From JAAFIP01 sp963775085 (GTDB lineage Bacteria > Pseudomonadota > Gammaproteobacteria > Burkholderiales > Burkholderiaceae_C), in contig CAVZHO010000006.1 of assembly GCA_963775085.1 (NCBI GenBank), forward strand, positions 248,001 to 312,000: a stretch of DNA of 64,000 bases, written 5' to 3'. Both the position numbers and the translations under genes were made by a program. Under the pieces are notes generated by a model that did not search any database, had not been told where the DNA came from, and saw nothing but the letters and a program-made list of their open reading frames with translations. The first letter of the stretch is position 1; each line of letters opens with the position of its first letter. Positions 32,529 to 41,065 of this stretch are shown here, piece by piece.

Positions 32529-33585
32529 TTAGCCCTTGCTGGTTTTGGTGTGCTTGTCGATCAAGCTGCGCGCCGTATCCAGCAATTTTTTACCGTCAAA
32601 GCCGCGCTTGTTCATGTCTTCGACCCATTCCACTTCCACCAGGCGCGAGGCGCGGCGGAACTGTTGGGCTTCTTCGCGGACCGACCGTAAAGATGCTGTT
32701 GCCACGGTCGGCGGCGGCTTTGCGGCCAGCGCTGTCGCCCGCCTGCTGGGTTTTGCCCAGCCAGCCCGAGGTGGCCATGCCCGAGTTGTTGTCGATGACT
32801 TTCTTCAAATCAGGGGGCAGGCTGTTGTACTTGGCCTTGTTCATGGCCATGACAAAGGTGATGGTGTACAACGCGCCGCCCGCCGGATCGAACTCGGCGT
32901 GGTATTTGGTCAGCTCCTGCACTTTCACCGAGGGCACGACTTCCCACGGAATCACCGCGCCCTGGATGGTGCCTTTGGAGAGGGCATCGGGGATACCGGG
33001 CAGAGGCATGCCCACGGGCGTAGCCCCCAAGGTGCCCAGCAGCTTGTTGATCTGGCGAGACGGGCCGCGCACTTTGATGCCCTTCATGTCGGCCACTGAT
33101 TTGACTGGCTTGTCGGTCGTGTGGATGGCGCCAGGCCCATGCACATGCAGCGCCAGCACCTGCACGTCTTTGAACTCGTCCGGTGCCATGGTTTGCACAT
33201 ATTCCCAATACGCTTTGGAGGCGGCCTCGGCATTGCTCATCATGAAGGGCAGCTCAAATACCTCGACACGGGGAAAACGGCCGGTATTGTTGCCCGGCAG
33301 CGTCCAGACGACATCCACCACACCGTCGCGCGCCTGGTCGTACAGTTGCACGGGGGTGCCGCCCAGTTGCATGGCGGGGTAGGCCTCAAATTTGATGCGG
33401 CCCCCGGACTCTTTCTCGACCTTGTCCATCCAGGCCTTGTGCATGTTCAGCCAGACATTGGACTGGGGCGACATGAAGGTGTGGAACTTCAGCGTAACGG
33501 TGGGCTGCTGGGCCAGGCTGGCCAGTGCAGTGCTGCCCACGGCGGCGGCGATGCCGGATTGGATGAGGGTACGACGTTGAATCAT
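32529..33585 (-). pseudogene. dctP: TRAP transporter substrate-binding protein DctP, frameshifted near its 3' end
   Basis: ATG 33585 begins MIQRRTLIQSGIAAAVGSTA, a signal peptide ending about residue 24, then TVTLKFHTFMSPQSNVWLNM. The DctP fold runs to GNSIFTV near 32690. There a tandem GACCGACC (32679-32686) shifts the frame. Deleting one GACC restores VREEAQQFRRASRLVEVEWV and an end KHTKTSKG at 32529, a normal DctP C-terminus. Without this the last 45 or so residues are replaced by an unrelated tail ending at 32596. The receptor would bind an organic acid, here perhaps an aromatic acid. Sequencing error is possible. Confidence 0.85.
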
Positions 33586-33713
33586 GTAAAAAAACTCCAA
33601 AAAATGATAACAGGAAGATAACGCGCCAGCAGCCAAAAGGTTGAGCGGGCTTACCCTAAAACGGGTCTGAAAACACAAAAAAGATCGACGTGAACCCAAG
33701 TGCCCAGGCTGCG

Positions 33714-35045
33714 CTACTGCATAAACCGCAGTACATACAGCGAGATCGCTGGGAAAAACAGCAGCAGCAAAGTGCGCAGGGTGTCGCTGATTAAAAACGG
33801 CATCACGCCTTTGTAGCTCTCGGCAATCGGCACGGCATCGCCTCGGCCCTTGGTCATGCCATTGACCACATACACGTTCAGGCCCACAGGCGGGGCCAGC
33901 ATGCCAAAGCCTACCGTCATCAGCACCATGATGCCAAACCAGATCGCGGTATGCTCCTTGCTCATGCCAAAGTCCAGGCCTATGATCATGGGGAAGAAGA
34001 TGGGAATGGTCAGCAGGATCATCGACAGCTCGTCCATCACCGCGCCCAGCACCACATAAAACAGCATGATGGCGGCCACTACCATGAGGGGCGACAGCCC
34101 CCACGAGCCCACCAGTTGCGCCAGCTGCGCAGGCACTTGGGTGAGCGCCAGCGACGAGTTCATCAGGTCGGCACCCAAAAAGATCAAGAAGATCATGGCC
34201 GAGCTTTCTGCCGTGGCGTAAAAGCAGTTTTTAAACTTGTCCCAGGTCATCTCGCGTTTAAGCAAGGCGGCAATAAAGGTGGCAAACGCGCCCACCGCCG
34301 CGCCCTCGGTGGGGGTAAAAAAGCCGCCATAAATACCGCCAAACACCACCACAAAGATGGCGGCGATGGGGCCAATGCCCAGCAGGGCACTGGTGATATT
34401 GTTTTTAGCCACATCATCATGCTCTGGCGCATGGCCGGGCACCACACGCACGTAGATGGCAATGGCAATCATGTAGCCCAGCATGGCGATGATGCCGGGC
34501 ACCATGGCGGCGGCGAACAGCTTGGCAATGTTTTGCTCGGTGAGGATGGCGTAGATCACCAGGGGCACCGAGGGCGGAATCAATATGCCCAGTGTGCCGC
34601 CGGCGGCCAGGGTGCCGGTGGTCAAGCGACCCGAGTAGCCGTGCTTGCGCATTTCGTCATAGGCGACGTTGGTGATGGTGGCAGCCGTAGCCACGGAGGA
34701 TCCGCAAATCGCACCGAAGGCCGCGCTGGCCAGCACTGCCCCCATGGCCAGCCCGCCCTTGAAGCGGCCCATCACGCCCGCAGCAAAGGTAAACAGGGCC
34801 TTGCTGATGCCGCCCTGCGTGGCAAAGTGGCCCATCAGGATAAACAGGGGAATCACCGAGAGGTCGTAGCTGGCAAAGCGCGCGTAGGCCTGGTTGTTTA
34901 AAAAATTGGCCAGTGGGCTCCAGCCGGTTTGCACCACGTAGCCAATGCCGCCTGCCACAAACATGCACACCGCAATCGGCACGCGCACGGCCATCAGGGC
35001 CAGCATGATGCCAAAAATCATCAAGGCGAGTTGCAGGCCGCTCAT
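33714..35045 (-). CDS. dctM: TRAP transporter large permease DctM
   Basis: A 443-residue membrane protein with about 12 hydrophobic segments. Family blocks include ICGSSVATAATITNVAYDEM, GTLAAGGTLGILIPPSVPLV and PTEGAAVGAFATFIAALLKR. It is the ion-coupled translocation subunit that works with DctQ and DctP to import organic acids. ATG 35045 overlaps the dctQ stop by four bases. dctP follows after 128 bases. Confidence 0.96.
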   Translation of the reverse strand: MSGLQLALMIFGIMLALMAVRVPIAVCMFVAGGIGYVVQTGWSPLANFLNNQAYARFASYDLSVIPLFILMGHFATQGGISKALFTFAAGVMGRFKGGLAMGAVLASAAFGAICGSSVATAATITNVAYDEMRKHGYSGRLTTGTLAAGGTLGILIPPSVPLVIYAILTEQNIAKLFAAAMVPGIIAMLGYMIAIAIYVRVVPGHAPEHDDVAKNNITSALLGIGPIAAIFVVVFGGIYGGFFTPTEGAAVGAFATFIAALLKREMTWDKFKNCFYATAESSAMIFLIFLGADLMNSSLALTQVPAQLAQLVGSWGLSPLMVVAAIMLFYVVLGAVMDELSMILLTIPIFFPMIIGLDFGMSKEHTAIWFGIMVLMTVGFGMLAPPVGLNVYVVNGMTKGRGDAVPIAESYKGVMPFLISDTLRTLLLLFFPAISLYVLRFMQ

Positions 35046-35539
35046 ACTGCCAGCTCCGGGTTGGCTTCATCGGTCTGGGTGGAAAAGCCGAACACCGCCT
35101 GGTGTAGCGCGATCAGTGTGGTGAGCGCCAAAGGCGGCACCATGCCGCAGAAGATCACCCATTCGGGAAAGTTGAGCATCATGGTGCCACTGTGGCTGTC
35201 CCATGCGTTCAGGCCACCCAGCGCGGTGCGCCAGGTCATCAGCCCCATGACGGCCGCCAGCAGCAAAGCGCCAAAGCGTTCCATGGTGTCTTGTGTGGCC
35301 GCAGACGCGTTGCTGGTGAAAAAGTCCACCATGATGTTGCCGCGCTTGAACTGGCACCACGGCATAAACAGCGCCACGGCCGCGCCTGCGGCTGCACCCG
35401 ACAGCTCAAAGTCACCCACAATGGTTTTGCCAATCGTGTCGCGGCCGATCACGCTGATGACCGTCATCAAGGTGATGAAGACCAGCAGCAGTCCGGCCAG
35501 GATGGCGCAGATTTTGGCTAATTGTTCCAGTGTTTTCAA
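35042..35539 (-). CDS. dctQ: TRAP transporter small permease DctQ
   Basis: A 165-residue protein with four membrane segments (about 10-32, 47-64, 88-108 and 128-148). PWCQFKRGNIMVDFF is the conserved loop of the family. It stabilises DctM in the inner membrane. The gap to the upstream FAH gene is about 100 bases and holds a dispersed repeat copy. Confidence 0.93.
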   Translation of the reverse strand: MKTLEQLAKICAILAGLLLVFITLMTVISVIGRDTIGKTIVGDFELSGAAAGAAVALFMPWCQFKRGNIMVDFFTSNASAATQDTMERFGALLLAAVMGLMTWRTALGGLNAWDSHSGTMMLNFPEWVIFCGMVPPLALTTLIALHQAVFGFSTQTDEANPELAV

Positions 35540-35585
35540 AAGTGTCTCCCAGGGTAGATGAAGCGATTTTCAAGGACGGCATATC

Positions 35586-35631
35586 GCTATATTTTAAATA
35601 GCATGAAATGACCTGATGGCAAGGACTACAT
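35586..35631. repeat. Dispersed two-hairpin repeat, intergenic copy
   Basis: GCTATATTTTAAATAGC forms the first hairpin. ATGACCTGATGG and CAAGGACTACATG give the second half. It lies between dctQ and the FAH gene. Confidence 0.65.
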
Positions 35632-35642
35632 GTCAAAAATGC

Positions 35643-36340
35643 TTACAAAACCTTGATGCGCAACTCAGTCAATCCGCCTACCATGCCGACCATGGTGTCA
35701 CCGCTGACCACGGCGTTCACACCCGCTGGCGTGCCGGTATAGATCAGGTCGCCGGGTTGCAGCTCCCACGCGGTGGAGAGGTGCTCGATGGTCTCGGCCA
35801 TGTTCCAGATCAGCTTGTTGATGTGGCTGCGCTGGCGTTCGACGCCGTTGACGCTGATCCAGATCTCGGCATTCACTATGTCGCCTGCCAGTGCGGCAGG
35901 GGTGATGGGGCCGATGGGGGATGAGTGGTCAAAGGCCTTGCCAATGCACCAGGGGCGGCCAAGTTTTTTCATCTCGCCTTGCAGGTCGCGGCGTGTCATG
36001 TCCAGACCGACGGCGTAGCCAAAGATGTGCTTCATGGCATCCGCAGCTTTGATGTTTTTGCCGCCGGTGCCAATGCAGGCCACCAGCTCGATCTCGTGGT
36101 GGAAGTTTTTGGTCAGGCTGGGGTAGGGCACGGTGCCCGTCTCACCCGCGTTGACCACGACAACCGTGTTGGCGGGCTTGATGAAGAAGAACGGGGGCTC
36201 GCGCCCGGTAAAACCCATCTCTTTGGCGTGGTCCTCGTAGTTGCGGCCTACGCAGTAAATCCGGGCTAATCGGGAAAACGCTCTGCACGGCCGACTACAG
36301 GCACGCTGGGAATGGGAGGGGGCGTAAATACGTAGCTCAT
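35643..36340 (-). pseudogene. FAH-family hydrolase (fumarylpyruvate hydrolase-like), frameshifted near its 5' end
   Basis: ATG 36340 overlaps the gentisate dioxygenase stop as ATGA and begins MSYVFTPPPIPSVPVVG, but the frame hits TAG after 24 codons. Two GGG runs (36263-36265 and 36272-36274, CCC on the coding strand) seem one base too long each. Shortening both gives RFPISRIYCVGRNYEDHAKE, the family's conserved start, joined to MGFTGREPPFFFIKPA. The rest is intact: metal-binding region FHHEIELVACIG, then SSPIGPITP and GDLIYTGTPAGV. FAH proteins cleave fumarylpyruvate to fumarate and pyruvate in gentisate pathways. Real decay and sequencing error are both possible. Confidence 0.82.
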
Positions 36341-37394
36341 GCTTGTAGTCTTTCTTCTCTATGGATGCCCAGCGCCTGATGCACCGGACGGTCTGAAAAA
36401 CTGAACAGCACGCAACCGGGCGCGCTGTTCAGACGGAGGGTATGCCACGACGGCACCACAAAATGGTCGCGCGGCGAGAAATCAAATTGTGTCTTACCCG
36501 AGGGCGATTCAATGTACGCAGTGCCCGTACCTTCCACCACGCTGAACACCGTGCCATCGGTTTGGCGGTAGGGCTTGCCACTAAAGCCCTTGGGTAGCAG
36601 CTGCATAAAGGTGCCCATGGTGGGCATGGGCGATCCGCCGGTGAGCGGGTTGGTGTAGCGCAGCTTCACGCCGTCCCACGCATCCACGGGGGCAGAGCGC
36701 TCTAAATGGTGCAGCGCCTCACGCGTGCGGCTGTAGGGGTAGCTAAAGATTGGGCTGGTCTGGCCGTAGGGCGATGTACCGCGTACCGGGGCCATGTTGT
36801 GGCCGTAGCGGGCAAAACTGGTGCCTTCGGGTTCTTTCACTTGCTGCGATTTAGACGTGTCGTTCTCAGCAAACCCCGCGTCAAAAAAGCGCAGCATGGG
36901 GATGTCCAGGCCATCGAGCCAGACCATCGGGCCCTGCGCCTCATGGCCATGGTCGTGCCAGGTCATGCTGGGGGTGGTGATGAAGTCGCCCGGTTGCATG
37001 GTGGTGCGCTCCCCGTCCACCGCGGTGTAGGCACCCGAGCCTTCGACGATAAAGCGTAGCGCCGACTTTGCGTATGGCGGTGGCTGGGGGCCACTTCGCC
37101 CGGCAGGATGAGTTGCAATCCGGCGTAGAGAGACTGGGTAATGCAGCTTTGGCCACGCAGTGCGGGGTTTTCTAGTATCAACACCCGGCGCACCGCCTCT
37201 TCAGCGGTGATGGCCGCGCCCGCGCGCAGGAGGAAGGGGCGCACCGCGTCGTACTTCCACAGTGCGGGTACGCAGGGCGTATGGGGCTGCGGCGGCACCA
37301 GGGCGTGCAGCACCTCCCACAGCGGAGTGAGGTGGTGCGGTGCCATGTCCTGGTAGAGCTGGGCACGGTCGGGATGGATGGGTTTAGTCAGCAT
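36337..37394 (-). pseudogene. Gentisate 1,2-dioxygenase, frameshifted
   Basis: ATG 37394 (MLTKPIHPDRAQLYQDM) opens a bicupin of about 350 residues. The first cupin's iron site begins EVAPSHRHTQS, then the frame is lost. Removing two bases near 37062-37064 joins it to ALRFIVEGSGAYTAVDGERT and TWHDHGHEAQG, the rest of the cupin. The second cupin is intact through SFSDRPVHQALGIHREE. Gentisate dioxygenase opens the ring to maleylpyruvate, which the neighbouring isomerase and hydrolase genes would process. It lies 35 bases after the GS-like gene and overlaps FAH. Confidence 0.85.
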
Positions 37395-37429
37395 GGTGGG
37401 GCATGGATTAGACACGCATGGTAGCAGGG

Positions 37430-38914
37430 TCAATGGCGCGAAAAAATCTCTCTGCGTTGCCAATCTACTTTATCCTCTGCCGCGCCATAGCGGACGATTT
37501 CCTGGCGCTTGACTTGGCAGAAGTAGTCAACAAAGGATTGCCCTAGAGCCTTGCACAGCATCGCGTCGGTTTGTAAAGCGGCTAACGCATCTCCCAACGA
37601 AGTGGGCAATTTCTCGGCTGTGGCAGCGTAGGGCGTTTCGCAGGCGGGAGGCGCTACCAGCTTGCGGGTGATGCCGTCCAGCCCCGCATGGATTTGCGAG
37701 GCAAGGTACAGATACGGGTTGGCCATGGGCTCGCCGACGCGGTTTTCGATGCGGGTGGCCTGCGGCGTGTCGGGTGGTGCAATGACGCGCAGCATGGCAC
37801 CCCGGTTGTCGTGGCCCCAGACGATGGACTGCGGGGCCAGCGCGTTGGGCTGAAAACGGGCGTAAGCGTTGATGTTGGGGTTGGTCAAGGCCGTACAGGC
37901 CTTGGCATGGGTCAGCAGGCCCGCCAGGTAATGGCAGCCCAGGGTGCTGAGGTAGCTGGTGGCTTGCAGGGGCTGCGCAATCTTGGGCGTGGGCGCGGGT
38001 TGCGCCATGGCACGCTTGTACCAGTCTTGCGCGGCCGCCTCGGCGGCGGGTTTTGCAAAGGCATTGCTGCCGTCATGCAGCGCCAGGGACTGGTGCAAAT
38101 GCCAACCACTGCTCATGACGTAAGGGAAGGGCGGCCTGCACATGAAGGTGGCGTGGTAGCCCGCGCGGCGCAGGGCTTGCTTGACTGCGCTGCGAAACAG
38201 TACCATGTTGTCAGCGGCGCTGAGGGCATCGGTCACCTCAAACACCGCCTCGACTTGGGAGGGGCCCAGCTCGATCTCCAGCGACGTGAGCGGCAGGCCC
38301 AGCGCCTGCGCCGTCTCGCGCACAATGCGCAGCGGCGCGTCAGTCATGTCCATCCACTGCTCGGACAGGAGGTGGTAGCCGGGGTGGACCATGGACACCG
38401 CAGGCGGCAGGCCGGGCCAGGCGGCAAGGTCGGGGTCGAGCTGGGGGCGGGTGTTTTCAATTTTGTAGATGTGAAACTCCACCTCCAGGCCGCATTGCAT
38501 GCCCAGGCCTTGCGCTTCCAGTTGGGCCAAGGCGGTTTGCAACATATGGCGGGTGTCCAGCGCTACCGCGCGGCCATCGGCGTAGTGCACCTGGCCTTGC
38601 AGCCAGGCCGTTCCGGGTGCCCAGGGCAGCTCCTGGTAGCTGGCCAGGTCAGGTCGCAGCACCAGATTGGCGGCGCCCGCAAACTCTGGCCAAGCGCTGG
38701 AGCCACCGGCTTCAAACACCTTGAATGCTGTGCGGTCGGAGCTGTCTTTGAGTGCCAGTGTGCCCACCAAGCCGATGCCATTGGTCAGCGCATCTTGCAC
38801 GGCCAAGGGCATGAGTGTCTTACCGCGCAGATCCCCATGCAAATCGCACCAAGCCAGGCGCACCTGCTGGATGCCCGAGGCTGACATGTGCTGCAGGGTG
38901 TCTTCAATGTTCAT
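37430..38914 (-). CDS. Glutamine-synthetase-like ligase (gamma-glutamyl amide synthetase type)
   Basis: About 494 residues from ATG 38914, overlapping the Rieske oxygenase stop as ATGA. The GS fold is clear. The beta-grasp domain contains VRLAWCDLHGDLRGKTLMP. The catalytic domain has CGLEVEFHIYK (metal Glu), SGWHLHQSLALHDG (His), NINAYARFQPNALAPQ and ENRVGEPMANPYLYLA. It lacks the adenylylation loop of housekeeping GlnA, as expected for catabolic members such as gamma-glutamylanilide, gamma-glutamylpolyamine or isopropylamide synthetases. Coupling to a ring-hydroxylating oxygenase suggests glutamylation of an aromatic or alkyl amine; this is inference. Confidence 0.88.
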   Translation of the reverse strand: MNIEDTLQHMSASGIQQVRLAWCDLHGDLRGKTLMPLAVQDALTNGIGLVGTLALKDSSDRTAFKVFEAGGSSAWPEFAGAANLVLRPDLASYQELPWAPGTAWLQGQVHYADGRAVALDTRHMLQTALAQLEAQGLGMQCGLEVEFHIYKIENTRPQLDPDLAAWPGLPPAVSMVHPGYHLLSEQWMDMTDAPLRIVRETAQALGLPLTSLEIELGPSQVEAVFEVTDALSAADNMVLFRSAVKQALRRAGYHATFMCRPPFPYVMSSGWHLHQSLALHDGSNAFAKPAAEAAAQDWYKRAMAQPAPTPKIAQPLQATSYLSTLGCHYLAGLLTHAKACTALTNPNINAYARFQPNALAPQSIVWGHDNRGAMLRVIAPPDTPQATRIENRVGEPMANPYLYLASQIHAGLDGITRKLVAPPACETPYAATAEKLPTSLGDALAALQTDAMLCKALGQSFVDYFCQVKRQEIVRYGAAEDKVDWQRREIFSRH

Positions 38915-40311
38915 CGTGTGCGCGCCCACGACGAGGCTGCGCGCTTGGCATCGGCCTGTGCTTGCCACCAGTCTTGCCAACTGGCTGCGGGGGCAAAGCC
39001 GTCTACCGTGTCGGGACCGGTCATCTGCGCGGCCTGTGTGCCGCCTGCCACGCCCGGTGCGCTGCCACCAGCTTGTACGCTGTCGATGGCTTTTTGCAGA
39101 GCGCGGCGGTTGGCGATGATGACACGGTCGCTGGTGCCCAGATGCTCGCGCGTGCGGTCTTGCACCGCACCCATGCTCTCCACCGCCCATTGGTCGTGTA
39201 CGTTGATGTCGTCCTCGCCCATGCCCAGATAGGTGCTGCTGTGCTGCTCATCGGTGTTAAAGCCCCAGGCATTCCAGCGGCCCGCTTTGGGGATGTAGTC
39301 AGGCAGGTTGATGTACTGCAAGCGCTGGGCACGCATGGCCTCTTTGTCCACCGGGCCTGCAAAGCTGGTGAAGATGCTATACCAGTAGGTATGCGTGTCG
39401 TCCACCGGCAAGTGCATTTGCGTGATCGTCATGGTCTCACTCAAGGGGATGACGAAGGTGTGCGGAAAGATGGCGTGGGTCACGCGCACATGCATGGTGG
39501 TGTCGCTCAGTTGCCGCAAGGCTGTGAGGCGCATGCCGCTGGGCGTGGTATCAAAGCGAATATCGGGGCGGTGCAGCTCGCGCATCACGCGCGTCATGGG
39601 CCAATGCGCACCATCTACATCGCCCGCGCTGGCGCTGCGAAACTGCTTGCCACCAGGGTTGTCACCCACCTCGTCCAAAGCCGCATCGTTAAAAAAGCGG
39701 TGCAAAAACGAGGGGTGCGCCGGGTCGATACCCACCTCAAAGCATTGCAACCAGTTGGCCTGCCACAGGCCTTTGAAAGCGAAGGTGTGGGTAGCGGGGG
39801 CGGCAAAGCAGTCAAAGGCTGGAAAGGGTGGCGGCGCACCCTCTCCCAGCCAGGCAAAGAGCACGCCCGATTTTTCCAGCACGGGATAGCTGCGCTGGCG
39901 GATGCCTTTGCACAGCGGGCTGCCTTCGGGCTCGGCTGGGGTATCTATACACGCACCGTCCGAGGTGAACTTCCAGCCGTGGAAGGGGCAGCGAATGCCT
40001 GTTTGCGGCTGACCAGCGTTGTCGGTGGCGATTTCGTAGCGGGCAAAACTTAAATCGGCACCCCGGTGTGGGCAGTCGCGGTCTAAAAGTCCGTAGTTGA
40101 CCGTGCCGTTGGCATCCGCAGCGTTTTGAAACAGCACAAAATCTTGACCCAAGGCACGCACTGCTTTGATGGGCCTGTTGGACATGCGCGCATCCAGTGT
40201 GGCGTTAAATTCATCCACCAAGGCGACGGGTTGCCAGTAGCGGCGCATCAAGGCACCGCAGGGCGTGCCGGGGCCTGTTTGGGTAAGGAGTTGGTTGAGT
40301 TCTTTTTTCAC
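38911..40311 (-). CDS. Rieske aromatic-ring oxygenase alpha subunit (phthalate-dioxygenase type)
   Basis: A 466-residue non-heme iron oxygenase. It opens LTQTGPGTPCGALMRRYWQP, as in phthalate/phenoxybenzoate dioxygenases. Rieske ligands: DRDCPHRGADLS and RCPFHGWKF. Mononuclear iron ligands: EVGIDPAHPSFLHRFF (D-x2-H-x4-H). MGEDDINVHDQWAVESMGA is conserved in this alpha3-type group. No ferredoxin/reductase gene is adjacent, so its electron donor lies elsewhere. It starts the minus-strand operon GS-gentisate dioxygenase-FAH-TRAP. A likely role is conversion of the substrate towards gentisate; the true substrate is unknown. Confidence 0.92.
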   Translation of the reverse strand: MKKELNQLLTQTGPGTPCGALMRRYWQPVALVDEFNATLDARMSNRPIKAVRALGQDFVLFQNAADANGTVNYGLLDRDCPHRGADLSFARYEIATDNAGQPQTGIRCPFHGWKFTSDGACIDTPAEPEGSPLCKGIRQRSYPVLEKSGVLFAWLGEGAPPPFPAFDCFAAPATHTFAFKGLWQANWLQCFEVGIDPAHPSFLHRFFNDAALDEVGDNPGGKQFRSASAGDVDGAHWPMTRVMRELHRPDIRFDTTPSGMRLTALRQLSDTTMHVRVTHAIFPHTFVIPLSETMTITQMHLPVDDTHTYWYSIFTSFAGPVDKEAMRAQRLQYINLPDYIPKAGRWNAWGFNTDEQHSSTYLGMGEDDINVHDQWAVESMGAVQDRTREHLGTSDRVIIANRRALQKAIDSVQAGGSAPGVAGGTQAAQMTGPDTVDGFAPAASWQDWWQAQADAKRAASSWARTR

Positions 40312-40366
40312 TGGCTAACTGTACCGTAGCGGGCGATAGCCTTGCAATCGGGTTATCCTTATACCC

Positions 40367-41005
40367 ATGAAACTCTACAACTACTTCCGTTCCTCCGCCT
40401 CCTTTCGCGTGCGCATTGCGCTGGGCCTTAAGGGCTTGCCTTACGAATACATCAGCGTGCACATTGCCAAGGGCGAGCACAAAAAGCCGGAGTACGCTGC
40501 TCTTGCCGCCGACACCCTGGTGCCGCTGCTGGACACGGGCACGGTCAAGCTGAGCCAGTCGATGGCCATCATCGAATACCTGGACGAAACCCATCCCACG
40601 CCCGCCCTGCTGCCCGCCGACGCACTGGGACGCGCCAGAGTGCGCGCTCTGGCGCAAAGCATTGCCTGCGAGATCCACCCGCTGAACAACCTGCGCGTGC
40701 TCAAGTATCTGGTGAAAGAGCTCAAACTGGATGAAGCAGCCAAAACCGCCTGGTACCGCCATTGGGTGCGCGACGGTTTGCTGAGCTTCGAAAAGCAGCT
40801 GGCGCAATTGCCCCCAGCCAAATTTTGCTACGGCGACACCCCCACACTGGCCGACTGCTGCCTGGTGCCGCAAATTTTTAACGGCCAGCGTTTTGACTGC
40901 GACTTCAGCGGCCTGCCACGCACCATGGCGGCTTTTGATGCGTGTATGCAGCTAAGCGCGTTTGACAAAGCGCAGCCCAAGAACTGCCCGGATTTTGAGG
41001 TGTGA
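40367..41005 (+). CDS. Zeta-class GST: maleylpyruvate/maleylacetoacetate isomerase
   Basis: A 212-residue protein with the zeta-GST active-site motif SSASFRVRIALGLKGLPYE at about 9-27 (canonical SSCSxRVRIAL; the Cys is replaced by Ala here). SQSMAIIEYLDETHP binds glutathione. It isomerises maleylpyruvate to fumarylpyruvate (NagL) or maleylacetoacetate to fumarylacetoacetate (MaiA). Given the divergent gentisate-pathway operon only 55 bases away, the maleylpyruvate reaction is more likely. The lost Cys of the motif is worth noting: in zeta GSTs the preceding Ser is the key catalytic residue and it is present. Confidence 0.9.
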   Translation: MKLYNYFRSSASFRVRIALGLKGLPYEYISVHIAKGEHKKPEYAALAADTLVPLLDTGTVKLSQSMAIIEYLDETHPTPALLPADALGRARVRALAQSIACEIHPLNNLRVLKYLVKELKLDEAAKTAWYRHWVRDGLLSFEKQLAQLPPAKFCYGDTPTLADCCLVPQIFNGQRFDCDFSGLPRTMAAFDACMQLSAFDKAQPKNCPDFEV

Positions 41006-41013
41006 AGCTGATT

Positions 41014-41061
41014 GCTATTATTTGTGTAGCTACATACGTCCATACAACAAGGACTATTGGC
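41014..41061. repeat. Dispersed two-hairpin repeat, well-preserved copy
   Basis: GCTATTATTTGTGTAGC, TACATACGTCC, then AACAAGGACTATTGGC. It lies between the isomerase and pgeF genes and runs up to 4 bases before the pgeF ATG, so it replaces the usual ribosome-binding region with AAGGAC. Confidence 0.8.
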
Positions 41062-41065
41062 TTAT

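Noticed and set aside
33951..34901. 316-codon plus-strand frame antisense to dctM
   Set aside because: The translation is His/Gly/Gln-rich and unlike any protein; dctM is unambiguous on the other strand.
35643..36218. FAH protein taken as complete from the internal ATG at 36218
   Set aside because: It would lack the conserved RIYCVGRNY start of the family, whose codons are present just upstream in a shifted frame, so a frameshifted gene is the better reading.
37688..38884. 398-codon plus-strand frame antisense to the GS-like gene
   Set aside because: The opposite strand carries clear glutamine-synthetase motifs; the plus-strand translation has no recognisable domain.
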